Assembly: GCA_029961055.1 (NCBI GenBank)
Contig: JASBVM010000012.1
Span: forward strand, 119,741 to 165,474
Length of the DNA stretch: 45,734 nt
Direction: 5' to 3'
Source: Bacillota bacterium
Lineage (GTDB): Bacteria; Bacillota; Sulfobacillia; JAIMAT01
In this document: positions 35,980-44,037 of the stretch, in pieces
How the letters are laid out: each line of letters starts with the position of its first letter
Numbering within the stretch: the stretch's first letter is position 1
The notes under the pieces: generated by a model
Seen by the model: only the letters and a program-made list of their open reading frames with translations
Database searches by the model: none
Told to the model about the DNA's origin: nothing
Made by a program: the position numbers and the translations under genes

Positions 35980-37407
35980 ATGGCCAGGCTTTCAACGGCG
36001 CCCGTCTCGCCCGACGGCGTCGCGGTCGCGGGGGAGGGGCTCGAGCCGGGGATCCGCCGCTTCCTGGGCGCACTGGAGCGGCTCCGCTCGGAGCAGCAGG
36101 CGCTTCTCCCCGCGGGGGTCGCCGGAGAGCCGGCCGGACGGGTGACGGTGGCCGGGGCGCTCCCGCCCGCGGCCTCGCTCCTGGAGGCGCAGCCCGGCCA
36201 GCTGCGCCAGCTGATCAGGGCGCTGGCCGCCACGGAGCGGAGCGTCCGCAGCGCCCCGGCCCCCGTCCGGCGCCACCTCCTGGTGGGGTTCGCCGCCTCG
36301 GGCGGCGCGCTGGCCGAGCTGGGCAACGCCGCCCTGGCCGGGCTGGTGCAGGCGTTGGCGCACGAGCTGGGTCCGCGCGGCGCCACCGCCCATCTCCTCC
36401 TGCCCGGCGCCGCCGGGGGCGAGGAGGCGCTGGCCCGGCTGGCGGCCTTCCTCCTCTCCCGGCGCGCCGACTGGCTGACGGGGACGGTCCAGGCGGCGCC
36501 GGGGGCGGCGTTGCCACCGCTCTTCCCCGGGCCGATCGCCACCTGGCCGGAGGCGCTGGCGGCCGGGCCGCGGTGGGCCGGCGGCACCGCACCCCCCGAG
36601 CCGTGCTCCCGCCGCCGCGGGCACGTGATCGTCTCCGGCGCCGGCACCGGGCTGGGCAGGGCGTGCGCCCTCCTCTGGGCCGCGGAGCACGCCTCGCTCT
36701 CGCTTTTCGACCGGAACCCGGGGGGGGAGCTGGTGGCGGCGGTGAGCAGCCTGGGAGGCCAGCCGCTGCCGGTGAGGGTCGACGTGCGCAGCGCCGCGGG
36801 CGTCGAGCAGGCACTCCGGCGGGCCCGCGACCACTTCGGGCCGGCGTCCGCCCTCTTCGTCGGTCTCGGGGAGGAGATCGCGGCCCCGGGGGCGGAGCTC
36901 TCCCCGGGAGCGGCCCCCGGCCCTGCGCGAAGGGAGGACGGGTCGGGGGGCGAAGACCTGGACGACTTGCTGGAACGCGGGCTTCTCGGCGCCTGGCAGC
37001 TCTGCCGGCTGGCGCCGCCCTACTTCGGGCCGGAAGGGGGCGCCGTGGTGGTGGACGCCGGCCCCGCCCCAGTCCGCAGCCTCGGGGAAGGGTCGCTGCA
37101 CGCCATGCTCTCCCGCGCCCGCCTGGCGCTGGCCTGGCGGCTGGCGCGGGAGCTGGCGCCCGCCGGCGTCCGCGTCAACGCGGTGCTCCGGGCGACCGGG
37201 GGCGCAGGGCACCTGGATGCGTCCGGCCGAGGCGGCGGGCGGCCTCCTCGCCGGGCGGAGGGCGGGATGCCCCGGCAGCGGGCGGTCCTGCCCCGGCCCG
37301 CGGCGCCCCTGGAGGACGTGGCGGCGGTGGTCCGCTGGCTGGCCGACCCCGCCTGCCCGCTCTCGGGTGCGGCGCTCCCGGTGGACGCGGGGGAGTGGTT
37401 GAGCTGA
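35980..37407 (+). CDS. Double SDR-like protein lacking catalytic residues
   Basis: A 475-aa protein built from two short-chain-dehydrogenase-like halves. The first (~residues 95-170) retains only the second half of the fold (LVGFAASGGALAELGN then LVQALAHELGPRG). The second (~215-475) has an intact cofactor motif, VSGAGTGLGRACA, and the terminal ELAPAGVRVNAV and PLSGAALPVDAGEW. Aligning on the ELxPxG helix, the catalytic YxxxK is replaced by AELGN in the first half and HAMLS in the second. It is probably a non-enzymatic NAD(P)-binding protein or one with altered chemistry; layout recalls high-molecular-weight FabG proteins. ATG 35980 follows GAGGTGG. It is one base from the next gene. Confidence 0.7.
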   Translation: MARLSTAPVSPDGVAVAGEGLEPGIRRFLGALERLRSEQQALLPAGVAGEPAGRVTVAGALPPAASLLEAQPGQLRQLIRALAATERSVRSAPAPVRRHLLVGFAASGGALAELGNAALAGLVQALAHELGPRGATAHLLLPGAAGGEEALARLAAFLLSRRADWLTGTVQAAPGAALPPLFPGPIATWPEALAAGPRWAGGTAPPEPCSRRRGHVIVSGAGTGLGRACALLWAAEHASLSLFDRNPGGELVAAVSSLGGQPLPVRVDVRSAAGVEQALRRARDHFGPASALFVGLGEEIAAPGAELSPGAAPGPARREDGSGGEDLDDLLERGLLGAWQLCRLAPPYFGPEGGAVVVDAGPAPVRSLGEGSLHAMLSRARLALAWRLARELAPAGVRVNAVLRATGGAGHLDASGRGGGRPPRRAEGGMPRQRAVLPRPAAPLEDVAAVVRWLADPACPLSGAALPVDAGEWLS

Positions 37408-37408
37408 G

Positions 37409-38248
37409 GTGGTGAGGGACGGGGTGCGGCCTGTCCTCTTCCTGAGCGACTTCGGCGCGTCGGAATACCCCGGGATCTGCCGGGCGGTGATCGCCTCCAT
37501 CGCGCCGGAGGTGCCGGTGATCGACCTGAGTCATCACGTGCCGCCCTTCGACGTGGCGGCGGGCGCCCTGGTGGCGATGGACGCCGCTCCCTATGCACCG
37601 CCGGGCAGCGTCTGGCTGGCGGTGGTCGACCCCGGCGTCGGCGGCGGGCGGCGGGCCGTGGTGGTGCTGGCGGCGCGCGGCGACCTGCTGGTGGGACCCG
37701 ACAACGGCCTGCTCATGGCCGCGGCCGCCGCCCTGGGTGGGGTGAAGGGCGCCTGGAGCCTGGAGAATCCCGCCTACCGGCTGCCCGGGCTCTCCTCCAC
37801 CTTCCACGGCCGTGACCTCTTCGCGCCGGCGGCCGCCCACCTGGCGAAGGGTCTCCCGCCGGAGGCCATGGGACCCCCGGTGGAGCCCGAGAGCCTGCTC
37901 CCCGCCCCGCTCCCGGAGCCGCGGCTGGAGAAGGCGCCCGAGCCGCGCCTGATCGCCACGGTGATCCTCTTCGACCCCTTCGGGTCGGCGCGGTTGCGCG
38001 CACCGGCCCGGCTCCTCGGCGACCTCGGACTGGCCCCCGGGCGGCCGGCGCGGCTGGCGGCGGGCGGCCGGAGCTGGCGGCTGCCCGTGGCCCGCACCTT
38101 CGGCGACGTGCCCGAGGGTGCAGCGCTCTTACTCGAGGACTCGTCCGGCGATATCCTGGTGGCAGTCCACCGTGGCAGCGCCCGGCGCGAGTTGGGGCTC
38201 CAGCGCGGCCAGGAGGTGGAAATCGCCCCGCTGCGGGGAGGCGTCTGA
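37409..38248 (+). CDS. SAM hydroxide adenosyltransferase (DUF62 / SAM-dependent chlorinase-fluorinase family)
   Basis: A 279-aa member of the DUF62 family, which hydrolyses S-adenosylmethionine to adenosine and methionine using a D-R-H triad. Seen: LFLSDFGASEYPG near residue 10, VVDPGVGGGRRAVV near 72 (triad Asp and Arg), GPDNGLL near 95, and STFHGRDLFAPAAA near 130 (triad His). The true halogenases have a characteristic insertion I do not see, so hydrolase function is favoured. Start is one of two adjacent GTG codons, one base after the SDR-like stop. It leads into a DUF1614 gene 3 bp downstream. Confidence 0.88.
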   Translation: MVRDGVRPVLFLSDFGASEYPGICRAVIASIAPEVPVIDLSHHVPPFDVAAGALVAMDAAPYAPPGSVWLAVVDPGVGGGRRAVVVLAARGDLLVGPDNGLLMAAAAALGGVKGAWSLENPAYRLPGLSSTFHGRDLFAPAAAHLAKGLPPEAMGPPVEPESLLPAPLPEPRLEKAPEPRLIATVILFDPFGSARLRAPARLLGDLGLAPGRPARLAAGGRSWRLPVARTFGDVPEGAALLLEDSSGDILVAVHRGSARRELGLQRGQEVEIAPLRGGV

Positions 38249-38251
38249 CGC

Positions 38252-38908
38252 GTGCCGCTCCTCCTGCTCCTGCTCCTCTTGCTGGCGCTGCCCTGGCTCT
38301 TCTTCTCGTTCTTCGCGCAGCTCTCGGCCGCCTCGTTCAGCGCCCTGGGGCTCTCGCCGGCCGAGTCCTTCTGGCTCTTCGCCGGCTCGCTGGTGGGAAG
38401 CGTGATCAACATCCCCGTCTGGCGAAGGACCGTCTACTACGAGCGGCCGGCCGCGGGCCTGCGGTCGTTTCTCTTCTACTACCCGCCGGAGGTGCGGGAG
38501 CAGGTGGTCTACCTCAACGTGGGCGGGGCGCTGCTGCCGGGTCTCTTCGCCCTCTACCTGCTCATCCGCGGCCCCCTCCTGCCCATGCTGGTCACGATCG
38601 GCGTGGTCACGCTGGTGGCCGAGCGGATCGCCCGGCCCCGGGCCGGCGTCGGCATCGTCCTGCCGCCCTTCATCCCGCCGCTGGCCGCCGCGGCGGTCGC
38701 CTTCCTCCTGGCCCGGGGCGCCGAGGTCTCGCCGGTGGCCTACGTGGGCGGCGTCCTGGGCACGCTGATCGGCGCCGACCTCCTCCACCTGCGCGAGGTG
38801 CTGCGGCAGGACGCGCTGTCGCTGAGCGTGGGCGGCGCCGGCGTCTTCGACGGGATCTTCCTGGTGGGCATGGTCTCCGCGCTTCTGGGAGCGCTGGCGC
38901 GGGGGTAG
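38252..38908 (+). CDS. DUF1614 membrane protein
   Basis: A 218-aa integral membrane protein of the DUF1614 family, function unknown. It starts at GTG with a run of Leu, and has about six to seven hydrophobic segments. Family features are VNVGGALLPGLFALYLL near residue 88, PPFIPPLAAAAVAFLLA near 130 and GGVLGTLIGADLLHL near 170. It is 3 bp after the SAM hydrolase gene and ends a three-gene plus-strand operon. A 191-bp gap follows in which I see no feature I can support. Confidence 0.82.
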   Translation: MPLLLLLLLLLALPWLFFSFFAQLSAASFSALGLSPAESFWLFAGSLVGSVINIPVWRRTVYYERPAAGLRSFLFYYPPEVREQVVYLNVGGALLPGLFALYLLIRGPLLPMLVTIGVVTLVAERIARPRAGVGIVLPPFIPPLAAAAVAFLLARGAEVSPVAYVGGVLGTLIGADLLHLREVLRQDALSLSVGGAGVFDGIFLVGMVSALLGALARG

Positions 38909-39099
38909 GGGTCGGATCGGTCCGGAGACGGAGGGCGGCGCGCGCCACCGGTCGCCGCCCGCACCGCCTTCCCTCCCGCCTCATCCTTTGCGACCCGCCC
39001 CATCGGAGGAGCTGCCGGCCCAACATCGCCCGTGCGGAGGGTAGCCGGGGGCGCTGCTCCCTTCCTAGCCTGGGGGGTCGGCGGGAAGCGAGGCGGCGC

Positions 39100-39912
39100 A
39101 TGGGCATCGTCAGGAAGCGGGGATCGGGCGCGCGCTGGCTGCGCCGGCTGGGATTCCACACGGTCTTCCAGCCCGTCGTCGATCTGGAGAGCGGGGAGGT
39201 CCACGGCTACGAGGCGCTCCTCCGCGGCCCGCGGCGGAGCGCGTGGGAATCGCCCTCGCGGCTCTTCGCTGCCGCGCACGCCGTGGGCGTCGTACATCGG
39301 CTCGATGCCGGGGCGCTGGACCTGGCGCTGGCCAGCTGGCGGGAGCTGGCGCCGGCCGTGCGTTCCGGCGCCCGGCTCTTCCTCAACGTGCGGGCGGCCA
39401 CGCTTCTGGCCGTGCCGGACCTGCGCGAACGGATCGACCGCGGCCGGCGGGCAGGGGATCGCCTGGTGCTGGAGCTGAGCGAGGCGGAGAGCTCGCCGGA
39501 GGCCGTCGCCTTGCTGGGCCGTCTCTGTGCCAGCCTGCAGGGGGTCGAGGCGGCGGTCGACGACTTCGGCGCCGGCTACTCCAACCTGGCCCAGGTGATG
39601 GAGCTCCGCCCCGCCTACGTCAAGATGGACCGGAAGCTCACCCGGCTGGTGGCGGATGACGCCACCTCGGGGCCGGCCGTGAAGGGCCTCATCGACTGGG
39701 CCAGCCGGCTGCCCAGCCGGATCGTCGCCGAGGGGATCGAGCGACCGGAACAGCTCGAGCGCGTCCGCCACCTCGGGGTTCCTCTGGGGCAGGGCTGGCT
39801 CCTGGGCTGCCCATCCGAGCGCCCTGCCCCGCCACGTCGCCGGATCCGGCGGGCGGCGGCCCGCCGGAAGGCCGGCGGCAGGGCGACCCGACCCGGGGGA
39901 AGCCGGGGCTAG
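39100..39912 (+). CDS. EAL-domain c-di-GMP phosphodiesterase
   Basis: A 270-aa stand-alone EAL domain. Residues expected for catalysis are all present: E38 in YEALLRG, N96 in LFLNV, E125 in LELSE, D154-D155 in VDDFGAGYSN, K175 in YVKMD, E211 in VAEGIE and Q231 in GQGWLLG. It is therefore likely an active enzyme hydrolysing cyclic di-GMP to pGpG. No sensor, GGDEF or membrane segment is present. The C-terminal ~35 residues are a basic Arg/Ala/Gly tail of unknown role. The ATG has GAGG about seven bases upstream. Confidence 0.9.
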   Translation: MGIVRKRGSGARWLRRLGFHTVFQPVVDLESGEVHGYEALLRGPRRSAWESPSRLFAAAHAVGVVHRLDAGALDLALASWRELAPAVRSGARLFLNVRAATLLAVPDLRERIDRGRRAGDRLVLELSEAESSPEAVALLGRLCASLQGVEAAVDDFGAGYSNLAQVMELRPAYVKMDRKLTRLVADDATSGPAVKGLIDWASRLPSRIVAEGIERPEQLERVRHLGVPLGQGWLLGCPSERPAPPRRRIRRAAARRKAGGRATRPGGSRG

Positions 39913-40048
39913 CCGGTCACCGGTCCGTCTCCGGGAGCGGCACCCGAGACCAGCGCAGGCGGCTGCCCGAGAAGCGCCCGGCGGCCCGACCGGCTTGACG
40001 CCGATCACGGCTGGGAACGGCAGGGTCGCTGACACCGCTCCTTCCCCT

Positions 40049-40183
40049 GAGCGCCGGCGCAGGCTGGTTCTCCCAAAACCACCACCACGTGGGGAGAAGC
40101 GCGGGACGCCTTCCCGGCCGAGCGGCGGAGGCCCGCGCTTCCGCCTGACTTGCTGCCGGCGGAGATCCCGGCGAAGCCGCCGG
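40049..40183. repeat. Left arm of a ~135-bp inverted repeat
   Basis: This intergenic stretch is the reverse complement, at roughly 90% identity by eye with a few 1-base indels, of 40381-40517 inside the following phosphoesterase gene. It ends five bases before the GTG annotated as that gene's start. The indels break the reading frame relative to the coding arm, so it looks like a decayed inverted copy or the stump of a divergent paralogue. It fills about half of the 275-bp gap between the EAL and phosphoesterase genes. Confidence 0.85.
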
Positions 40184-40187
40184 TGGC

Positions 40188-41321
40188 GTGGTTCCGGGGC
40201 GGCCGCGGCGGGCGGGCACCGGCATCCGGCGGGGGCTCCGGCGGGGCCGGACGCGCCTCGCGCTTCTCTTCCCGCTCCTGCTGGCGGCCGGGGTGGGGCT
40301 CGCCGCCTGCGCCCACCTTCCGGGCTCGACCGGAGGAAGCCCGGCTCGCCCCCGGGGAGAACTCGCCCCCTCCGGCAGCCCGGCGGCTTCGCCGGGATCT
40401 CCGCCGGCGGCAAGTCCGGGCGGAAGCGCGGGCCTCCCGCCGCTCGGCCGGGAAGGCGTCCCGCGCTTCTCCCACGTGGTCTTGGTGGTGCTGGAGAACC
40501 GGCCTGCGCCGGCGCTCCTGGCTCCGGGTGCGGCGCCTCGACTCCAGCAGCTGATGCGGCAGGGCGCCACCGCCCTCCAAACCTACGGGGTCGCCCACCC
40601 CAGCCTCCCCAACTACCTGGCCCTGCTGGGCGGCGACACCTTCGGCATCCACAGCGACTGCTGGTTCTGCACCGTGGACGCTCCCAACCTGGTCGACCGC
40701 CTGGAGGCGGCGGGCCTCTCGTGGAAGGCGTACATGGAGGGCCTTCCCCGTCCCGGCTGGCTCGGCCCCTGGAACCCCCTCACCCGCTACGCGGGCAAAC
40801 ACAACCCGTTCCGCTACTTCCAGGACATCCGCCGCTCGCCTGCCCGCAGGAGCCGGATCGTCGGCTTTGACGCGCTCGCGCGGGACCTGCGCGCGGGACG
40901 GCTGCCCGCCTTCGCCTTCGTGGTCCCCGACCTCTGCCACGACGGCCACGACTGCCCGCTGGCCGCGTCGGACGCCTGGCTCGGCGCCTTCGTCCGGCAG
41001 CTGACCGCCTCGCGCGCCTGGGACAGCCGGAGCGTCCTCTTCGTCACCTGGGACGAGGGGGCGGGCGACGACGCCAGCGCCGCCCCCGGGCTCGCTCCGG
41101 GCGGCGGGCGGACGCTTCTGGTGGCGCTCTCCCCTCTGGCCAGGCCGGGCTACAGGTCGGGGCTGCCCTTCTCGCACCTCTCCCTGCTCCGCACGTTGGA
41201 GGATGCATGGGGGCTTCCCCCGCTGGGTCGAAGCGGCCTGCCCGGCGTCCGCCCCCTGACGCCGCTCTTCCGGCCCCGATCCGACCGGCCCACCTCGGCA
41301 GACGGTTCCCCCGGAGGCTAG
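40188..41321 (+). CDS. Lipoprotein phosphoesterase (acid phosphatase-like)
   Basis: A 377-aa exported protein of the phosphoesterase family that includes acid phosphatases and phospholipase C-like enzymes. A basic N-terminus, a hydrophobic segment (residues ~24-40) and the lipobox LAAC near 41 predict a lipoprotein. A Pro/Ser/Gly linker precedes the catalytic domain. Its motifs are VVLVVLENR near residue 98, HPSLPNYLALLGGDTFGIHS near 135, VVPDLCHDGHDC near 245 and VTWDEGAGDD near 285. The GTG start has no clear ribosome site. Residues ~65-110 are encoded by the right arm of a large inverted repeat. Confidence 0.83.
   Translation: MVPGRPRRAGTGIRRGLRRGRTRLALLFPLLLAAGVGLAACAHLPGSTGGSPARPRGELAPSGSPAASPGSPPAASPGGSAGLPPLGREGVPRFSHVVLVVLENRPAPALLAPGAAPRLQQLMRQGATALQTYGVAHPSLPNYLALLGGDTFGIHSDCWFCTVDAPNLVDRLEAAGLSWKAYMEGLPRPGWLGPWNPLTRYAGKHNPFRYFQDIRRSPARRSRIVGFDALARDLRAGRLPAFAFVVPDLCHDGHDCPLAASDAWLGAFVRQLTASRAWDSRSVLFVTWDEGAGDDASAAPGLAPGGGRTLLVALSPLARPGYRSGLPFSHLSLLRTLEDAWGLPPLGRSGLPGVRPLTPLFRPRSDRPTSADGSPGG
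40381..40517. repeat. Right arm of the ~135-bp inverted repeat (within phosphoesterase gene)
   Basis: Reverse-complement partner of 40049-40183, separated by a 197-bp spacer that holds the phosphoesterase start, signal peptide and linker codons. The arm encodes the linker end and the first conserved phosphoesterase motif. An RNA spanning both arms could fold into a long hairpin with the start codon in the loop. Confidence 0.85.
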
Positions 41322-41623
41322 CACCTGAGCGGCGAAACCTCCGCCCGGACCCCCAGGCGCACGCGGAAGGGGACAGGCCCGGCGCCCGCCCCTTCCAAGA
41401 CGCTTCCCGCTCCGTCCCCCTCTTCCACGCTCCCCTCCGGCCATCGGCCCTTGCCGCCGCTGAACTTGCCCCCCGACGCGCGAGCGCTGCGCGAAGAAAG
41501 AGACGCGCACCGGCAAGATCGTCAGGACGAGGCCGCCATCCGCAGGTTCCGCTCCGTCCGGAAGGAGCCGCCGAAGAGGAAGCCGCCCCGCGCGCCCCGG
41601 GAGGCGCCGACGGCCACCGCCCG
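41322..41623. other. 302-bp convergent intergenic region
   Basis: Lies between the ends of the phosphoesterase (plus) and diiron protein (minus) genes. Apart from one small hairpin (41365-41396) I see no gene, RNA or repeat here. Open frames crossing it lack homology and ribosome sites. Confidence 0.6.
41365..41396 (+). terminator. Possible hairpin after the phosphoesterase gene
   Basis: GGAAGGGG (41365-41372) and CCCCTTCC (41389-41396) form a perfect 8-bp stem with a 16-nt GC-rich loop, 43 bp past the phosphoesterase stop. There is no T-run, so this is only a candidate terminator. Confidence 0.3.
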
Positions 41624-42691
41624 CTACGAGCCGGCGGACAGCGCGCTGCGGACGATCCGGCTCTTGCAGAGGAGCGCCACGGCGCAGGCCCCGCAGTGGC
41701 GGAGCTTCTCCGTCACCCGGCCGGTCGCCTGGCCCAGGGGCTCGGCCAGCCGGTCGAGCGGGATGGTGAAGAGACGGCGGCGCGGCTGGTCGTCCGGCCG
41801 CTCGAAGGCGCCCTCAAGGCCCGCGGCGGCGTCCTGTCCCCGGTCGTCGTCGCCCGGGAGGGCCGTCCCCGTACCCGCCAGCGCCTCCGGACCCGGCTCC
41901 GCCGCCAGCGGCCCGCCGTCGTCGCCGTCGTCGCCGTCCTGGCCGGTGGCCGGCTTCAGCCCGATCCGGCGGGCGTGGTACTCGATGTCGGCGATCCAGC
42001 GGTCGACGATCTCGCGCCCGTCCAGCCCGAGCACGCGGGCGTCCTCCTCCAGCTTCCTCTCGATGGCGCGGATGATCTCGATCAGGTCTTCTTCCATGCG
42101 GACCAGGCCGCGGCGGCGGTCCTCGCCCAGGCGCGGCAGCGCCCGCTTCAGGTAGTGGTGGGCGAAGGCCTTGTGGCGCGACTCGTCGACCAGCACGGCG
42201 GAGGAGATGCGGCCGAAGACCGCGTCCGGCCGGGCCTCCGCGAAGAGCTTGTAGAAGAGGCTCGAGTAGAGGTCGGAGATGAGGATGCCCCAGGCCCAGT
42301 CGAAGCGGTCGCCCTGCCGGAGCCGGTGGTGGTAGCGGAGCATCTCGGGGATCTCGCGCAGCCGGGCGGGGTGCTCCCCGGCGCGCTGGTAGAAGCGGGT
42401 GAGAATCTCGAAGTGCCTGCCTTCGTCGGAGAGAAAGCTGCTCAGGTAGAGCTGGACGCTGGTCTCGTGCGCGTTGAACATCTGCGGCAGCGCCGCCGCC
42501 GCGCCCAGCATGGCCGACTGCTCGCCCAGGTAGACCGGCGTCAGGACGCGGGCGAGCGCCTGCATCTCCCGGGGGTCGAAGCCGCTCGGCGCCTCCCAGT
42601 CGAAGTCGAGGGAGGTGAGCTGCGTCTTCCTCGCCTTGTGGTAGAGGGTAAGGAAGACGTCTTCCTCCAGCTTGGGGAACAGCTCGATCAT
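41624..42691 (-). CDS. Ferritin-like diiron protein (oxygenase/R2-like)
   Basis: A 355-aa, mostly helical protein with a four-helix diiron pattern: E57 in YLGEQSA, E90-x2-H93 in SDEGRHFEIL, and E170-x2-H173 in VDESRHKAFAHHYL. A fourth helix lies between. This arrangement fits AurF-, desaturase- or R2-like oxidases, not storage ferritin. The C-terminal ~100 residues are a Gly/Asp-rich linker and a segment with HCGACAVALLC, possibly metal-binding. The start has an excellent GAAGGAGGTGGG site, and its ATG overlaps the HMG-CoA reductase stop (ATGA). Electrons could come from the FAD reductase in the same operon. Substrate unknown. Confidence 0.78.
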   Translation of the reverse strand: MIELFPKLEEDVFLTLYHKARKTQLTSLDFDWEAPSGFDPREMQALARVLTPVYLGEQSAMLGAAAALPQMFNAHETSVQLYLSSFLSDEGRHFEILTRFYQRAGEHPARLREIPEMLRYHHRLRQGDRFDWAWGILISDLYSSLFYKLFAEARPDAVFGRISSAVLVDESRHKAFAHHYLKRALPRLGEDRRRGLVRMEEDLIEIIRAIERKLEEDARVLGLDGREIVDRWIADIEYHARRIGLKPATGQDGDDGDDGGPLAAEPGPEALAGTGTALPGDDDRGQDAAAGLEGAFERPDDQPRRRLFTIPLDRLAEPLGQATGRVTEKLRHCGACAVALLCKSRIVRSALSAGS

Positions 42692-44037
42692 CGCGCTCCC
42701 ACCTCCTTCGGGCGGTCCGACCGCCCGTCTTCCACCTCGCGGCGCCCGCGCAGGCCGCCGCGCTCGGTGTGCGCCTGGGCGAAGCCCTCGCTGTCGGCCA
42801 TGGACATGGCGGCCGCGGCCGAGACCTCCAGCGCCAGCGCCGTGGCCGCCACGATCTGCGCCAGCCGGTAGACGGAACCCGGGCCGGTGCAGCCCATCAT
42901 CTCCAGGAAGGCGCGCTGGTGCGGAAGCCCGGTCCCGCCCCCGACGGTGCCCACCTCCAGGCCGGGGAAGCGGATGGAGACGTGGAGCCCGCCCTCCACC
43001 CGCTCGGCCGTGGCGTGGGCCATGGAGCTGGTGCCGACCATGCCCAGGTCCTGCCCGGTGGCCGCGAAGAGCGCCGCCACCGCCGAGGCGGGGGTGAAGG
43101 CCATGGACTGCATGCCGCTGGCGATGGTGCCGTGCATCCCGGCCAGTCCGAGGCGCATCATCCGCCGCGAGCTGGTGCGGAGCAGCCGCCGGAGCACGCC
43201 CTCCGCCAGCGTCGCCTCGGCCAGCACCGTCTTGCCGCGGCCTTCCTGGAAGTAGAGGAAGCTGGGCTTCTTGTCCCCGCCCATGTTGGTCTCCAGGGCG
43301 AACTCCTCCGGCGGGGCCCCCGCCTCCGCCGGGTAGCGGGGCATCAGGTAGTGCTTGGCCAGGAGGTAGGCGTTCCGCGTGATCATGTTCGGCCCGCAGG
43401 CGTCCCCCGTGGTGAAACGGAGGAGGACGTGGCAGTAGGGGCCGACCACGTGGGTCCGCACCTCGCGCAGGAGCGCGTGCCGGCTGACCAGCGGCTTCTG
43501 GCCCAGGCGCAGGTGGGAGGCCTCGCTCCGGCCCGCGGCCGTCTCCTGGAGCCAGTCGGCCATGCGGGGCGCCTCGGCCTCCACCCAGCGGGCGAAGGCG
43601 ATGGCGTCGGCGGAGGTGCGGAAGAAGAAACAGGTGTCCCGGGTGATCCGGTCCTCCAGGACGAAGGTCCGTATGCCGCCGGCCGCGGCCACGGCGATGG
43701 CCCCGCGCTGGACGCTGGCTGCCAGGCCGCCCTCGGTCTGGGCCAGCGGGACCCAGACGCGCTGCCGGCTGCGGGCGTGCTCCCGGAGCCGTCCCCCCTC
43801 GTCGAGGCCGTACTCGCCCAGCTCCACCTCCAGCGGCCCGACCACGCTGACCGGGATGGCCACCTGCGCGGTCAGGCACTCCACCGCCTCATCCCAGCCC
43901 GCGCGCTCTTCCGGCAGGCGGAAGACCGCCTCGCGCGCGCCGACGTCGCGCCAGCCCTCCAGCCCGCGCAGAACCGCCTGGCGCCGGAGGACGGAGGCGG
44001 GGTCGTTCCGCCGCGGCCAGCGGAGCGCTTCGTTCAT
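42688..44037 (-). CDS. hmgA: Hydroxymethylglutaryl-CoA reductase, class I type
   Basis: A 449-aa HMG-CoA reductase, reducing HMG-CoA to mevalonate with NADPH. The catalytic tetrad is visible: E102 in AQTEGGLAASVQRG, K256 in NMGGDKKPSF, D330 in ATGQDLGMVG, and H423 in FAQAHTERG. Cofactor and substrate motifs TGDACGPNM and VGTVGGGTGLPHQ are present. The spacing follows class I (eukaryote/archaea-like) enzymes rather than the class II type of Gram-positive cocci. It is coupled by 4-bp overlaps to the FAD reductase upstream and the diiron gene downstream. No other mevalonate-pathway gene is in the window. The last ~22 residues are a charged tail. Confidence 0.92.
   Translation of the reverse strand: MNEALRWPRRNDPASVLRRQAVLRGLEGWRDVGAREAVFRLPEERAGWDEAVECLTAQVAIPVSVVGPLEVELGEYGLDEGGRLREHARSRQRVWVPLAQTEGGLAASVQRGAIAVAAAGGIRTFVLEDRITRDTCFFFRTSADAIAFARWVEAEAPRMADWLQETAAGRSEASHLRLGQKPLVSRHALLREVRTHVVGPYCHVLLRFTTGDACGPNMITRNAYLLAKHYLMPRYPAEAGAPPEEFALETNMGGDKKPSFLYFQEGRGKTVLAEATLAEGVLRRLLRTSSRRMMRLGLAGMHGTIASGMQSMAFTPASAVAALFAATGQDLGMVGTSSMAHATAERVEGGLHVSIRFPGLEVGTVGGGTGLPHQRAFLEMMGCTGPGSVYRLAQIVAATALALEVSAAAAMSMADSEGFAQAHTERGGLRGRREVEDGRSDRPKEVGAR

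Noticed and set aside
37409-38248. A true SAM-dependent halogenase (chlorinase/fluorinase)
   Set aside because: The D-R-H hydrolase pattern is present and the halogenase-specific insertion is not visible, so the hydrolase reading is preferred.
38740-40413. 557-codon minus-strand open frame across the EAL and phosphoesterase genes
   Set aside because: Antisense shadow of the EAL gene and the inverted repeat; no motifs and no conserved start.
40049-40517. Inverted repeat as the terminal repeats of a transposable element
   Set aside because: No transposase, no flanking target duplication seen, and the spacer is the 5' coding part of the phosphoesterase.
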